This document shows, one piece after another, positions 19,675-29,198 of a stretch of 64,000 nucleotides of DNA. Source of the stretch: Weissella diestrammenae. Its GTDB lineage: Bacteria > Bacillota > Bacilli > Lactobacillales > Lactobacillaceae. Made by a program: the position numbers and the translations under genes. Below the pieces are notes generated by a model. That model had not been told where the DNA came from and made no database searches. It saw nothing but the letters and a program-made list of their open reading frames with translations. Each line of letters starts with the position of its first letter. Positions within the stretch are counted from its first letter, which is position 1. The stretch is taken from positions 930,001-994,000 of the forward strand of contig NZ_CP060724.1 in NCBI RefSeq assembly GCF_014397255.1. Direction: 5' to 3'.

Positions 19675-20627
19675 ATGAGTACGTTGATTAAAATATCAAA
19701 TTTAAAAATTCATTATCCTATTCGAGGTGGTTTTTTCAATCGTGTGCTGGACTATGTTCGGGCAGTCGACGATGTCACTTTTGAGATTGAAGCAGGGAAA
19801 ACATACGGTTTGATTGGTGAGTCGGGTTCGGGTAAGTCAACGATTGGCAAGGCTATCGTAGGATTAGAAACAATTACAGCTGGTGAAATCCAGTATGAAG
19901 GCGTTTCAGTGACGAATCCACGTATCCGTCGATCATTGAATTACAACAAAGATGTTCAAATGATTTTTCAAGACTCAATGTCGTCGTTGAATCCTAGGAA
20001 AACAATTTACGATATTATTGCTGAACCACTGCGCAATTTTACAACTCTAAAAGGTGAATCATTAACAAAACGTGTTGAAGAACTGCTTGCTATTGTGGGA
20101 TTGCCAGCACAAACGATGTATCAGTACCCATTTCAATTTTCGGGGGGCAACGGCAACGCATTGTCATTGCACGTGCTGTCGCCACTAATCCTAAATTAAT
20201 AGTCGCTGATGAACCAGTATCAGCTCTGGATTTATCTGTGCAAGCACAGGTATTAAATTTCATGAAAAAAATTCAAAAAGAATATGGGATTGCTTTTTTG
20301 TTTATATCGCATGATTTAGGTGTTGTTCGGCATATGACAGAAAAAATTGCAATTATTCATGCTGGTCGTTTTGTTGAAATTGGCACGCGCGATGATATTT
20401 TTAATCGACCACAGCATATCTATACACAACGATTATTAGCGGCAATTCCAGAAATTGATATTGCCCATCGAGAGGAAAATCGAGTGAAACGACAAGCAAT
20501 CGAAACAGCCTTTAATGAGCAATGGTCAGATTATTATGATAAGAATGGTCGCGCATTTGATTTACAGGCAGTGTCAAAAACACACGCGGTGGCGTTAAAA
20601 ACTCAGTCAGTGAAACGGGAGGATTAG
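19675..20627 (+). pseudogene. oppF: oligopeptide ABC transporter ATPase OppF, frameshifted
   Basis: The first frame (19675-20199) contains Walker [10 protein letters not shown] and the Q-loop, then runs off at the signature loop. Adding one G to the six-G tract at 20142-20147 restores SGGQRQR, ADEPVSALDLS and SHDLGVV in the second frame, which continues to 20627. The rest is intact, with a full-length product near 317 residues. The lesion is a homopolymer one base short, so a sequencing error is as likely as a real mutation. If real, OppD would lack its partner. Confidence 0.85.
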
Positions 20628-20630
20628 CAC

Positions 20631-21590
20631 ATGTGGAAAACAATTTTACGTCGTGTTTTGATTATGATTCCCCAATTGTTAATTGTTTCGATTTTGACGT
20701 TTATGTTAGCTAAGTTAATGCCAGGTGATCCATTTAGTGGTCGTATCGGCCCGCATACAGATATTCATCAGTTAAATGCCCTTCGTCATGCAGCTGGTTT
20801 AGATCAGCCATGGTATCAGCAATATATTCATTGGATGGGTAATGTATTTCATGGCGATTTTGGACAATCGTTTCAATTGAAGGCACCGGTGAGAACCATT
20901 ATTGGTGATCGTTTGGGCAACACAGTTTACTTATCATTAATTGCAATGTTTCTCACGTATTTAATAGCGATTGGGATGGCCTTAATTGCAGCTCGTAAGG
21001 AAAATTCGCGTTTGGACCGCGGCTTGGTTTTGTGGAATTCATTTGTTTATACGATGCCATCATACCTGTTTTATTTATTTGGCATTTTCATTTTTGGGTA
21101 TGTACTGGGAATCTTTCCGACTTCTGGTACCGTTGATGCAACTGCAAATGGCTTCTTTGAAATTCTGATTAGTCGCTTGTACCACATGATTTTGCCGGCT
21201 TTAACGGTGGCTATTATTGGCACAACCGCCACTTTTACTTACCTGAGAACTGGTATTTTAGACGAAGCCAAGCAAGAGTATGTGAAGTTGGCTCGTGCTA
21301 AGGGCGTACCTGAAAAAAAGATTATGACCAAACATATTTTGCGTAATGCATTTTTACCAATTGCGTCAACTATGGGTTACTCAATTACGGCTATTTTTGG
21401 CGGAATGATTATCGCAGAAACAATTTTTTCATTCCCAGGGGTTGGTAAATTATTTATCGATTCAGTATTGACGCGTGATTATCCAATCGTAACGACGTTG
21501 GTCTTATTCAATGGTGCATTGGCCGTGGTTGGTGGCCTATTGTCAGATATTATTATGTCAATTGTTGATCCGCGTATTCGGATTCAATAG
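20631..21590 (+). CDS. oppB: oligopeptide ABC transporter permease OppB
   Basis: 319 residues, six membrane helices. Begins MWKTILRRVLIMIPQLLIVSILTFML, typical of OppB; the EAA loop coupling to the ATPases is YVKLARAKGVPEKKIMTKHILRNAF. Starts 3 bases after the oppF stop with GGGAGG upstream. Confidence 0.94.
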   Translation: MWKTILRRVLIMIPQLLIVSILTFMLAKLMPGDPFSGRIGPHTDIHQLNALRHAAGLDQPWYQQYIHWMGNVFHGDFGQSFQLKAPVRTIIGDRLGNTVYLSLIAMFLTYLIAIGMALIAARKENSRLDRGLVLWNSFVYTMPSYLFYLFGIFIFGYVLGIFPTSGTVDATANGFFEILISRLYHMILPALTVAIIGTTATFTYLRTGILDEAKQEYVKLARAKGVPEKKIMTKHILRNAFLPIASTMGYSITAIFGGMIIAETIFSFPGVGKLFIDSVLTRDYPIVTTLVLFNGALAVVGGLLSDIIMSIVDPRIRIQ

Positions 21591-21599
21591 AGGGAGGTT

Positions 21600-22562
21600 A
21601 TGATGAATTCAGATCAATTGAATGATACGCCCATCGTTAGTCAAACGCATTCCGATGAAGTGATCGAAGAGATTAAATTAATTGATGCCGATGATGCGCT
21701 CCAACCATCATTGTATCAAGCTTTAAAACGTGAATTAATTCATGATCAAGGTGCTCAATTTGCTGCGATTCTGCTTGTCGTTTTAACGTTAGTTATTTTT
21801 GTGGCCGCGATTTTTATTAAACCAGCTGATTTTATTGATGTGCATATCTTAGAACAATACAAAGCACCATTTGTTGACGGTCACTTTTTAGGAACGGATA
21901 ATGGCGGGCACGATATCTTGAAAATGGTAATTGTTGCTGCTCGTAATTCTTTGACAATCGGTTTTTTGGTCACGGTGGCAATTTTAGTTTTAGGCACTGC
22001 TGGCGGATTAATCACTGGCTACTTTGGTGGTAAATTTGATGGTATTTTTATGCGAGTGATTGACTTCATGACTATTTTGCCGGTGATGATGATTATCATT
22101 GTGTTGGTGACTTTGATTCCGCACTATAACATGTGGCCGCTGATTATTATTATCTCTGCGTTAGGATGGTTTAATACGGTACGGCTTGTTCGAGCACGCA
22201 CGTTGGTTGAAGCCAATCGTGACTATGTGAGTGCATCAAAAACTTCTGGGACAAGTGATATCAAGATTATTTTCCGAGAAATTTTTCCTAATTTGTCGTC
22301 GCTGATTATTGCCGAATCGACGCTGATGTTTGCCGGCAACGTAGGGTTGGAAACGTCACTATCATTTTTAGGGTTTGGATTGCCAGCTGGCACGCCATCA
22401 CTAGGGACATTGTTGAATTATGCAACTGATCCTGAAACGATGACGGATAAACCGTGGGTTTGGGTGCCAGCAGCCGTTATTATTATCGTTTATACAATTT
22501 TGATTATGATTATTGGGCAAGCGCTTCGGCGTGTTGCTGACCAACGACAGGCATTGGGCTGA
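21600..22562 (+). CDS. oppC: oligopeptide ABC transporter permease OppC
   Basis: 320 residues: a 50-residue polar N-terminus, one N-terminal helix and the five-helix permease core, with the GTDNGGHDIL loop and the EAA motif DYVSASKTSGTSDIKIIFREIFPN. Tandem ATGs at 21600 and 21603 follow GAGGGAGG; either may be used. Confidence 0.93.
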   Translation: MMNSDQLNDTPIVSQTHSDEVIEEIKLIDADDALQPSLYQALKRELIHDQGAQFAAILLVVLTLVIFVAAIFIKPADFIDVHILEQYKAPFVDGHFLGTDNGGHDILKMVIVAARNSLTIGFLVTVAILVLGTAGGLITGYFGGKFDGIFMRVIDFMTILPVMMIIIVLVTLIPHYNMWPLIIIISALGWFNTVRLVRARTLVEANRDYVSASKTSGTSDIKIIFREIFPNLSSLIIAESTLMFAGNVGLETSLSFLGFGLPAGTPSLGTLLNYATDPETMTDKPWVWVPAAVIIIVYTILIMIIGQALRRVADQRQALG

Positions 22563-22655
22563 ATTATATTAAAAATAAATGAGATATATTGGTTGATTTT
22601 CTAATTTTAATCTGATAAATTTAAAACATTCTAGAAGAAGTAAGGGGTAATCATT

Positions 22656-24443
22656 ATGAGTAAAGCAGTCAAATGGTTGATTGGAATTGTTCTAGTTGCG
22701 ATAGTAGCAGTTGGTTCGTTCTTCGTATTTGGTAATCAAGGCGCTAAGAAGGATAACGCCAAAATTGGTAAATTTAGTGTTGCTTATAATAATCCAAAAG
22801 GTGCCATTAAAGGTGGCGATTTGAAAGTTGCCGAAGTGAGTGCAACACCATTTCAAGGATCATTCTTAGCGCCTTTGCAAGACGATAATTTAACGCAAGA
22901 AATTTTTAAGCCAACGGGTAATTCAGCCCTTTTCTATACTGATAAGAACTTTAAAATTATTGATGGTGGACCAGCAAATATTAAGTTCGATCGGACGAAT
23001 AAAACGGCTACCATTAAACTGCAAGATAAATTGACTTGGTCTGATGGTCAACCTGTGACCGCAAAGGATGTCGAATTGACTTACGAGCTTATTGCAAATA
23101 ACGCATATGGTTCTGATCGTTGGAGTTCAAGTTTGGCCAATATCAAAGGCCTATCGGAGTACCATGCTGGTAAGACTGATACAATTTCTGGTATTACCTA
23201 TCCAGATGGTGAAAATGGTAAGACTTTGAAAATTGCATTTAAAGCGCTCACACCTGGGATGACCAATTCAGGGAATGGTTATTTCTTAGAGACGGCCACG
23301 CCGTACCATCAAATCAAAAATATTAAGCCAAAAGATTTGGCAGCTTCAGCGGCTAATACGACTAAGCCATTGTCATTTGGTCCTTGGACCGTTAAAAAGG
23401 TTGTAGCTGGGCAATCAGTTTTGTTTGCACCAAATCCACATTATTATGGTAAAGCACCACAACTCAAGTCGATTTCAACTGAAATTTTAGCACCAACGAA
23501 AGCTGTTGCCGCTGCCAAGGCACACAAATTTGATGTGATTGATCAAGCTACGGCTGACTTATATCCAACATTAAAGAATGTTTCTGGCTATGCATTAACA
23601 GGTAATCAAGATTTGTATATCTCATTGAAGTATTTTAATTTGGGTCACTATGATGAAGCAAATTCAGTCAATGTCCAAGATCGAGACACACCATTGCAGG
23701 ATAAAAAGGTCCGTCAAGCACTCGCTTATGCACTGAATATTGATGAAATTGATAATACAGTGTTAAATGGGGTTAAATCACGGGCAACGACGCTGATTCC
23801 AGCCTTATTCTCAACATGGCACGATAAGACAGCTAAGGGCTTCCCTAATGATATTAAGAAAGCTAAGGCGTTACTTGATGAAGCTGGTTGGCAAGTTGAT
23901 AAGAAAACGGGATATCGGACTAAGGACGGTAAGGAATTAAGTCTTGTTTACCTATCACGGTCTGGTCAATCAACGTCAGAGGCGATTGCTCAAAACAATA
24001 TCCAACAATGGAAAAAGGTTGGGGTAAAGGTGACTTTGTATCATGACCGTCTTCAAGACTTTAATACTTGGGCTAAGCTTGTTCAATCCAATGACAAAGA
24101 GTGGGATATCACTGACGCGGCTTGGGGACTATCATCAGAACCATCGCAACAAGACTTGTTCTCAAAAGAAGCGGCCTTCAATTATGGTCACTTTACGTCA
24201 GATGAATTAACCGCTGCCTTGAATGCAATTGATTCACAAAAGGCATTGGATACTGCTTATCGCAAAAAAGCGTTTAATCAATATCAAGAATTGATGAATC
24301 AAGAAGCTTATGTGATTCCGGATAGCTACGCTTATAAGTACACGCCAGTTAACAAACGGGTTGTTGGTTGGAGTGATGCTAATGGTGATAATGAACTTTG
24401 GAATAAATTGGGTGTTTCGTCAGATACTCTGGCTACAAAATAA
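22656..24443 (+). CDS. oppA: oligopeptide-binding protein OppA without a lipobox
   Basis: 595 residues, SBP_bac_5 family: SDGQPVTAKDVELTYELI and VRQALAYALNIDEI are diagnostic. The N-terminus is a single membrane helix (WLIGIVLVAIVAVGSFFVF) followed directly by a polar region. There is no cysteine anywhere in the protein, so it cannot be a lipoprotein like most OppA proteins of Gram-positives; it is either anchored by an uncleaved helix or secreted. Last gene of the operon, with its own site GTAAGGGG and a strong terminator. Confidence 0.92.
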   Translation: MSKAVKWLIGIVLVAIVAVGSFFVFGNQGAKKDNAKIGKFSVAYNNPKGAIKGGDLKVAEVSATPFQGSFLAPLQDDNLTQEIFKPTGNSALFYTDKNFKIIDGGPANIKFDRTNKTATIKLQDKLTWSDGQPVTAKDVELTYELIANNAYGSDRWSSSLANIKGLSEYHAGKTDTISGITYPDGENGKTLKIAFKALTPGMTNSGNGYFLETATPYHQIKNIKPKDLAASAANTTKPLSFGPWTVKKVVAGQSVLFAPNPHYYGKAPQLKSISTEILAPTKAVAAAKAHKFDVIDQATADLYPTLKNVSGYALTGNQDLYISLKYFNLGHYDEANSVNVQDRDTPLQDKKVRQALAYALNIDEIDNTVLNGVKSRATTLIPALFSTWHDKTAKGFPNDIKKAKALLDEAGWQVDKKTGYRTKDGKELSLVYLSRSGQSTSEAIAQNNIQQWKKVGVKVTLYHDRLQDFNTWAKLVQSNDKEWDITDAAWGLSSEPSQQDLFSKEAAFNYGHFTSDELTAALNAIDSQKALDTAYRKKAFNQYQELMNQEAYVIPDSYAYKYTPVNKRVVGWSDANGDNELWNKLGVSSDTLATK

Positions 24444-24448
24444 AAGCG

Positions 24449-24488
24449 TAAAAAACAGTTACCACATAATTGTGGTAACTGTTTTTTT
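24449..24488 (+). terminator. terminator of the opp operon
   Basis: A perfect stem AAAAACAGTTACCACA with its complement around a TAAT loop, followed by a T run; also usable for the convergent DUF1304 gene. Confidence 0.93.
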
Positions 24489-24512
24489 GCTTATTCGAAG
24501 TCATTGAATTGG

Positions 24513-24875
24513 TTAAAGTAAAATCAGGAGAATGGTAATTATGGCTAAACCAGCTTGTTTCAAAACAATCAACTTATCTGAACTTGAGTAACTACCATAC
24601 AGACCAACCAAAACGATATAAATCATAATTGGTAAAATAATCATCTGGGGTGTTTGTGTGAAAAATAAACCATATAAAATTCCAACCGCCAGCAAACCAT
24701 TATAAATGCCTTGATTTTTGAACAGCATTTGCACATTTTGATTGGCCAACGCTTCAGGTTTCATACTAAAGACGCGACCGGTGTTCTTTGAGGTGGTTGC
24801 AAACGTTTCTAAATACATGATGTAAAAAAATTCAATCGCGACTAAAAAGCTTGTAATATAAGATAATGTTGTCAT
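24513..24875 (-). CDS. DUF1304 family membrane protein
   Basis: 120 residues with four predicted membrane helices. EFFYIMYLETFATTSKNTGRVF followed by NQGIYNGLLAVGIL is the DUF1304 pattern; function unknown. AAGGATT lies before the start on the minus strand. Confidence 0.82.
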   Translation of the reverse strand: MTTLSYITSFLVAIEFFYIMYLETFATTSKNTGRVFSMKPEALANQNVQMLFKNQGIYNGLLAVGILYGLFFTQTPQMIILPIMIYIVLVGLYGSYSSSDKLIVLKQAGLAIITILLILL

Positions 24876-24969
24876 TGTTAATCCTTTATATATTCTATAA
24901 GATGTTAATATTAGTATAACACAATGGATTTCAACACTTTTAGTGCTTTTCGTGTTTAAAGGGGGAGTT

Positions 24970-25344
24970 ATGTTGCAAATGAAACGTGTTTATGAAGCAG
25001 CACATCAAAGTGATGGCTATCGGGTGTTGGTTGACCGTTTGTGGCCTCGTGGGCAGTCGAAAGCAAAGGCACAAATTGATTGTTGGCTGAAAGATGTCGC
25101 CCCCAGTTCGGATTTACGTCGTTGGTTTAATCATGAACCTGAAAAATTTGAACGGTTTACCACGTTGTATAAAAGAGAATTGAAGCATGAACCGACCTGT
25201 ACGTCAGTTGAAGCATTACTAACTATTTTGCGCACACATGACAATGTTACCTTGGTCTATGCTGCTAAGAATCCAGTCGAAAATCATGTGGTTGTCCTGA
25301 TGACATGGTTAAATCAATTCAATGATGAAAATCAGAAGCGATAA
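24970..25344 (+). CDS. DUF488 family protein
   Basis: 124 residues. VLVDRLWPRGQSKAKAQIDCWLKDVAPS and LRRWFNHEPEKFERF are the conserved DUF488 segments; function unknown, cytoplasmic. GGGGGAG sets the ATG at 24970. It is the last chromosomal gene before the conjugative element. Confidence 0.85.
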   Translation: MLQMKRVYEAAHQSDGYRVLVDRLWPRGQSKAKAQIDCWLKDVAPSSDLRRWFNHEPEKFERFTTLYKRELKHEPTCTSVEALLTILRTHDNVTLVYAAKNPVENHVVVLMTWLNQFNDENQKR

Positions 25345-25415
25345 AATTGTTGATGGGAGGGTTGAGTTGATAAGAAAAATACAAGTGGGTTAATTTGATG
25401 GACAAACAATAAACT

Positions 25416-25481
25416 AATAAACATAGAGTGATGAATGAAAATGAGTAACGTTTTCGTAACATTGTTCCTATGTTTATTTTT
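25416..25481 (+). terminator. long hairpin terminator at the element's left flank
   Basis: AATAAACATAG (25416-25426) pairs perfectly with CTATGTTTATT (25467-25477), followed by a T run; a shorter ACG-TTTT-CGT hairpin sits inside the loop. Confidence 0.75.
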
Positions 25482-25833
25482 TTATCATAAACAAGGTTCG
25501 TGTCTAATTTCAAAGCTCTATAAACTAGAACTTTGAAAATAGAATACGAATTGATTTAATCATTTAAATCAGCGCAGTGTTAGTCAGAGAGAAATGTCTG
25601 CAACTGTGATTACAAATATCGGGGATCATATGCTTTACAATTCTAGCGAGATTGTGACGCTGACAGGGTGGCCGTTGATAGTAGAATTTTTTGTGCAAGT
25701 TTAGTGAATTTCAGAGAGCTAAACAATTAGAAGTTCTGCTAAAGAGCAAAGCTAAATAAATTACTATTAAGCATCTATATTATGTAGATGTTTATTTTAT
25801 TGGAAAAACAACTATAAATTAGGAGAAAAAATC
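25482..25833 (+). other. left boundary region of the element, non-coding
   Basis: No gene seen. It holds CAAGGTTCGTG (25492-25502), also the core of the four repeats at 45.7-46.7 kb; TGATTTAA-TCAT-TTAAATCA; the 12-mer CAAAGCTAAATA (25747-25758), which recurs at 50849-50860; and a hairpin GCATCTA...TGTAGATGT with a T-rich tail just before the first element gene. The left end of the element probably lies here. Confidence 0.45.
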
Positions 25834-26634
25834 ATGATTAACAAATTTGAAAATTTACCATTACTAGGTAAGTCAATGGGGAAGATGTCTTATGTCGGTC
25901 CTGAAAAAGTTGGTAAAGCTGGTGACGTTCGTGTTGCACAAATGAATATTAATGGTTCACTTGATACGGTCAAAATTACGCCACAAGGCGGGTTCGATTT
26001 TAACCAACCGATGATGACTGAAATGAAATTGATTAATGCGTATATTGCAGCAGGTGATGCACGTAGCAATTCTCGTAGCGGTTCTCGTGTTGCAACCTTT
26101 GGTGGTTTCTTGTTCCCAATGAATTCACCAGAGAATGACATGTATCCTGATGCAGAATATGATGCACTCTACGTTACAGGAAAGGACAAACGTGTCGTAG
26201 GTAAGGTTCGTTCTGCAAGTGCGTTTGATAAGAAGAACTTAGTACTGTTTAGTGTTGAAACGAATTACAAGACTAATCAACGTGGCGAAGTGACACGTGA
26301 TGCTGATACAGATGAGCCAATCGTATCAAACATTCAATTCAATTTTGTACCAAAAGATAAGGCATTTGCTGGTGGTGTGACAGAAGATGATTACATTCGT
26401 ATTTTGAGCGCTGAAAGTGTGTTCCTGCAAATGAAGAACACATTGAAGTTAGAAATGCAATTAATTCCTAATGGTCTCAAGTTTGCCTTTGTTGGAAATG
26501 ATACGACTGACTGGACTGTATATGCTGACTCATTTGAAATTCCAGCAGGTGATGCTAAGCCAGTTAATGAAGCGCCAAAGGTTGAAGAAAAGCCAAATGC
26601 GCCAAAGGCTGACGACAAGCAAAATAATAAGTAA
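25834..26634 (+). CDS. hypothetical protein, first gene of the element
   Basis: 266 residues, not recognised. Soluble, beta-rich, with no signal peptide or membrane helix. The last 35 residues are low-complexity and rich in Pro, Lys, Glu and Asp, a disordered tail like those of DNA-binding accessory proteins such as SSB, but no SSB fold can be claimed. AATTAGGAGAA precedes the ATG. Its position at the head of the transfer operon suggests an accessory transfer or DNA-processing role. Confidence 0.7.
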   Translation: MINKFENLPLLGKSMGKMSYVGPEKVGKAGDVRVAQMNINGSLDTVKITPQGGFDFNQPMMTEMKLINAYIAAGDARSNSRSGSRVATFGGFLFPMNSPENDMYPDAEYDALYVTGKDKRVVGKVRSASAFDKKNLVLFSVETNYKTNQRGEVTRDADTDEPIVSNIQFNFVPKDKAFAGGVTEDDYIRILSAESVFLQMKNTLKLEMQLIPNGLKFAFVGNDTTDWTVYADSFEIPAGDAKPVNEAPKVEEKPNAPKADDKQNNK

Positions 26635-26690
26635 ACATGATGCATAGAACTAATATAGATTAGTTCTTTTTTTATTTATAGGAGAGAAAA

Positions 26691-27380
26691 ATGCAAGTAT
26701 TGATGAAAAACACTAAGAAAACATTGATTGGTGCAGCTGCACTAGCGGGCGTGGCTGTTGGTATTGGCCAAGCATCAGATGCCAGTGCAGATGTTAAAAC
26801 AACTGATACAGAGCAAACTGTAAAAAGCACTCAACCTGATACTTCAAAGGATAAGCAAGTTGTACTTTCGCCAGGTGCACATACAAAAGATGTGCCAACT
26901 ACTAAGGACATTGACGACGGTATGGTAGTTGATCCAATCGATCCAACAGATCCAACAGATCCGACTGATCCTACTGACCCAACTGACCCAACAGATCCGA
27001 CTGATCCAACAGACCCAGGCGACAACGGCAATGGTGGTTCAACCACTGATCCGGGAGATATTGGAAACGGTGATAATGGTTCAAATGCTGGTAGTGGAAA
27101 TTCGGATAATGGTGGTTCATCTAATGTGTCAACCGATCCTGATGTAAGTGAAGCACAAGATAACTACCAAAAAGTATTAACTGCAAATGGTAATAACACA
27201 TCATCATTCGCTGTTCGTCAGGCACAAGCAAAACTTGATGATGCAATTGCTTCTGCATTGCCAACTACAGGTGTTAAAACATCTAAATCAGATGCGGGTG
27301 TATTTGGTGTTATGGCCGCTTTGTTGACAACGGTATTCGGTGGCACTGGTCTATTAGTAAAGCAACGTAAGGCAAAATAA
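26691..27380 (+). CDS. small LPXTG cell-wall anchored surface protein
   Basis: 229 residues: a signal peptide (to about residue 34, DASADV), a stalk with about eight Asp-Pro-Thr triplets (residues 81-110), a Gly/Asn/Ser-rich stretch, a short helical region, then LPTTG, a hydrophobic helix and a KQRKAK tail, the sortase A substrate layout. Likely a surface factor in mating contact. TAGGAGAG precedes the ATG. 21 bases before tcpC. Confidence 0.85.
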   Translation: MQVLMKNTKKTLIGAAALAGVAVGIGQASDASADVKTTDTEQTVKSTQPDTSKDKQVVLSPGAHTKDVPTTKDIDDGMVVDPIDPTDPTDPTDPTDPTDPTDPTDPTDPGDNGNGGSTTDPGDIGNGDNGSNAGSGNSDNGGSSNVSTDPDVSEAQDNYQKVLTANGNNTSSFAVRQAQAKLDDAIASALPTTGVKTSKSDAGVFGVMAALLTTVFGGTGLLVKQRKAK

Positions 27381-27401
27381 GAAAGGGGGTGTTGTTAAGA
27401 A

Positions 27402-28340
27402 ATGAGACTCCCTAAATTAAAGCTAGACTTTGAGTATGAAAGAAAAGCTAAGGATAAGCCTAAGAAAATACCAAAAGCACATGTATTTGATTTAGGGCGT
27501 GCTCGTAAGCTAGTAATTGCAGTATTGGTAATGCTATTTCTGTACTTTGGATATGTGCTATTCGTTGCAAACGCAACTGCTCAAAAAAATCACAATTTAG
27601 ATCATAAAGTGACAACGTTGAGTAACAAGTTAAAACTAGCAAGCGCTGGTACTACGAGTTATAACCCATTAGTCGGTCAATATTTAGGTGATTTTTTAAC
27701 TGCTTTCTACACGGTTGATACAAATAATCAACAGCAAAGAAGTGATGAAATTGCAAAATATTTTGCTAAAAACATGACAATGCCTAGTGACGCACAGGCT
27801 ACTAATCAAAGACTAAAAACTGCCAAGTTAAAAGGCTTGTTTATGGTAGATGATGTTAAAACGGCTCAATTTGATTTAACGGTGACTTCTAATAATCAAG
27901 ATGTGTCATTCACTGTCAATGTGCCATATGCGCAAAACAATGCACAGGTTACAGTTGTAGGTATGCCCTATGTGGCTAATCCTATTGATAGCAAAGCACA
28001 AATTGCCGATGCACGATTGGCTAAAACAGGTCGTTCTATATCTGATACAAAGGCGTCTGCGAAAATTCAAACATTTACAAAGCAATTCTTAAGCAAGTAT
28101 GTTTCATCTACTACTAAAGAGATGTCAATGATGATGAATGATCCAGTCGGTTTAGACGGTGCAGTTGAATTAGTTGACGTTGGTAGCATGATTGTGACTG
28201 GTAGTGCCAAAAAGGCGGTTGTAACAACTAGTATCATAGTAAAAGTTAAGGGCAGTGAATTACAACAAGTTCAAAATATTAGATTAGAATTGCAAAAACA
28301 ATCATCAACATATTTTGTGACCAAGTTAATTCAAGCCTAA
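27402..28340 (+). CDS. TcpC-like conjugation protein (VirB8-type)
   Basis: 312 residues: basic cytoplasmic N-terminus, one membrane helix (about residues 45-66), then two external NTF2-like domains. Size and layout match TcpC of pCW3, Orf13 of Tn916 and ConB of ICEBs1, which scaffold the Gram-positive type IV secretion channel. GAAAGGGGGTG precedes the ATG. Confidence 0.82.
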   Translation: MRLPKLKLDFEYERKAKDKPKKIPKAHVFDLGRARKLVIAVLVMLFLYFGYVLFVANATAQKNHNLDHKVTTLSNKLKLASAGTTSYNPLVGQYLGDFLTAFYTVDTNNQQQRSDEIAKYFAKNMTMPSDAQATNQRLKTAKLKGLFMVDDVKTAQFDLTVTSNNQDVSFTVNVPYAQNNAQVTVVGMPYVANPIDSKAQIADARLAKTGRSISDTKASAKIQTFTKQFLSKYVSSTTKEMSMMMNDPVGLDGAVELVDVGSMIVTGSAKKAVVTTSIIVKVKGSELQQVQNIRLELQKQSSTYFVTKLIQA

Positions 28341-28353
28341 GAAAGGAGATATT

Positions 28354-28581
28354 ATGGCGTTATATGATGGGCTTAAACCAGGTTTAATATGGATAGTTTG
28401 TTTAGTAGCAGCAGGTTTCATGATTTGGGCAATGGGAAAAAAGCATATGGGTGAAATGTTGACATATTTTCTAGTTGCTGCTTTTGTTCTGTTTTTCATT
28501 AATGGACCTGAAAATGCATTGGGATCAATGAATGGTGTTATTCAACTTATTATGAATTTCTTTTCTAGTCTTGGTGGTTAA
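28354..28581 (+). CDS. small two-helix conjugation membrane protein (TcpD/ConC-like)
   Basis: 75 residues with two membrane helices and a short GPENALG loop. Placed exactly where small membrane subunits lie between TcpC and TcpE homologs in related elements; the sequence is too short for a firm family call. GAAAGGAG precedes the ATG. Confidence 0.65.
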   Translation: MALYDGLKPGLIWIVCLVAAGFMIWAMGKKHMGEMLTYFLVAAFVLFFINGPENALGSMNGVIQLIMNFFSSLGG

Positions 28582-28586
28582 TCTAT

Positions 28587-28955
28587 ATGTATAATTACCG
28601 AACAGTTTTTACATCGAGTGCAAAGCGCAAACAGATTTATGGTGATTTTTATTCACCGTTTTGGTTTAATACTAGAAAAGTCGTTGTTGTTGTGGGTGCA
28701 TTCGCTTTTTCATTGTTATTGATCGCTATTTTTCATTGGTTTACAGTAGAGATGTCAAGCTATGCATTATTATTGTGCACTGCTCTGATTATTGGTGCGT
28801 ATCAAATGGATAAGCGATTGAAACTGAATAATTTACCATTTGAAATCACAATTGTTTATTTTTTAAAGTATTTCTGGCACTATCATGTTAAGAGAGAGCA
28901 GCTTTATCAAGATGAACGGTTAAATTCCAACAGTAAAACTTACCAAATTATATAA
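28587..28955 (+). CDS. TcpE-like conjugation protein (VirB3/PrgI-type)
   Basis: 122 residues; YNYRTVFTSSAKRKQIYGDFYSPFWFN at the N-terminus, two adjacent membrane helices (about residues 33-74) and a cytoplasmic C-terminus. Matches the TcpE family that recruits the VirB4 ATPase to the membrane. Starts 6 bases after the preceding gene. Confidence 0.75.
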   Translation: MYNYRTVFTSSAKRKQIYGDFYSPFWFNTRKVVVVVGAFAFSLLLIAIFHWFTVEMSSYALLLCTALIIGAYQMDKRLKLNNLPFEITIVYFLKYFWHYHVKREQLYQDERLNSNSKTYQII

Positions 28956-29195
28956 AAAACCACTTTTATAAAAAAGTGGCTATCAGGTGTGATACATGCC
29001 GTGTAAAGTAACGGGGAATGACAATTAACGAAACCCAAGGAGTGAGTCTATTTCACCTGACACGGCAAGTGTAACACACTTAGTTGAATAGAAGTAAAAG
29101 GAGCACATTAAATTGTGTTCCTGATTATGTCTAGGTCGGCCTATAAGGTAGGACAAATTAGGGGCAGTTCCTAATCATAGGCAAAATTAATAGAC
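28956..29195 (+). ncRNA. intergenic structured region, possible pseudoknot RNA
   Basis: TCAGGTG (28983-28989) pairs with CACCTGA (29054-29060) and TGCCGTGT (28997-29004) pairs with ACACGGCA (29060-29067); the order a-b-a'-b' is that of a pseudoknot or of two exclusive folds. Further hairpins AGGAGCACA...TTGTGTTCCT (29099-29122) and TTAGGG...CCTAA follow. No reading frame uses this stretch. It interrupts the transfer operon upstream of the toxin-antitoxin pair. Confidence 0.45.
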
Positions 29196-29198
29196 AAC

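Noticed and set aside
20142-20147. Phase-variable or programmed frameshift in oppF
   Set aside because: G6 is short for phase variation, and three other genes show the same one-base deficit, so a sequence error is simpler.
25319-25513. 64-residue minus-strand frame at the left boundary
   Set aside because: Starts with TTG, lacks a ribosome site and runs across a terminator and into the DUF488 gene.
26831-27046. Minus-strand protein of Gly-Ser-Val repeats
   Set aside because: It is the complement of the Asp-Pro-Thr repeat of the LPXTG protein and has no start signals.
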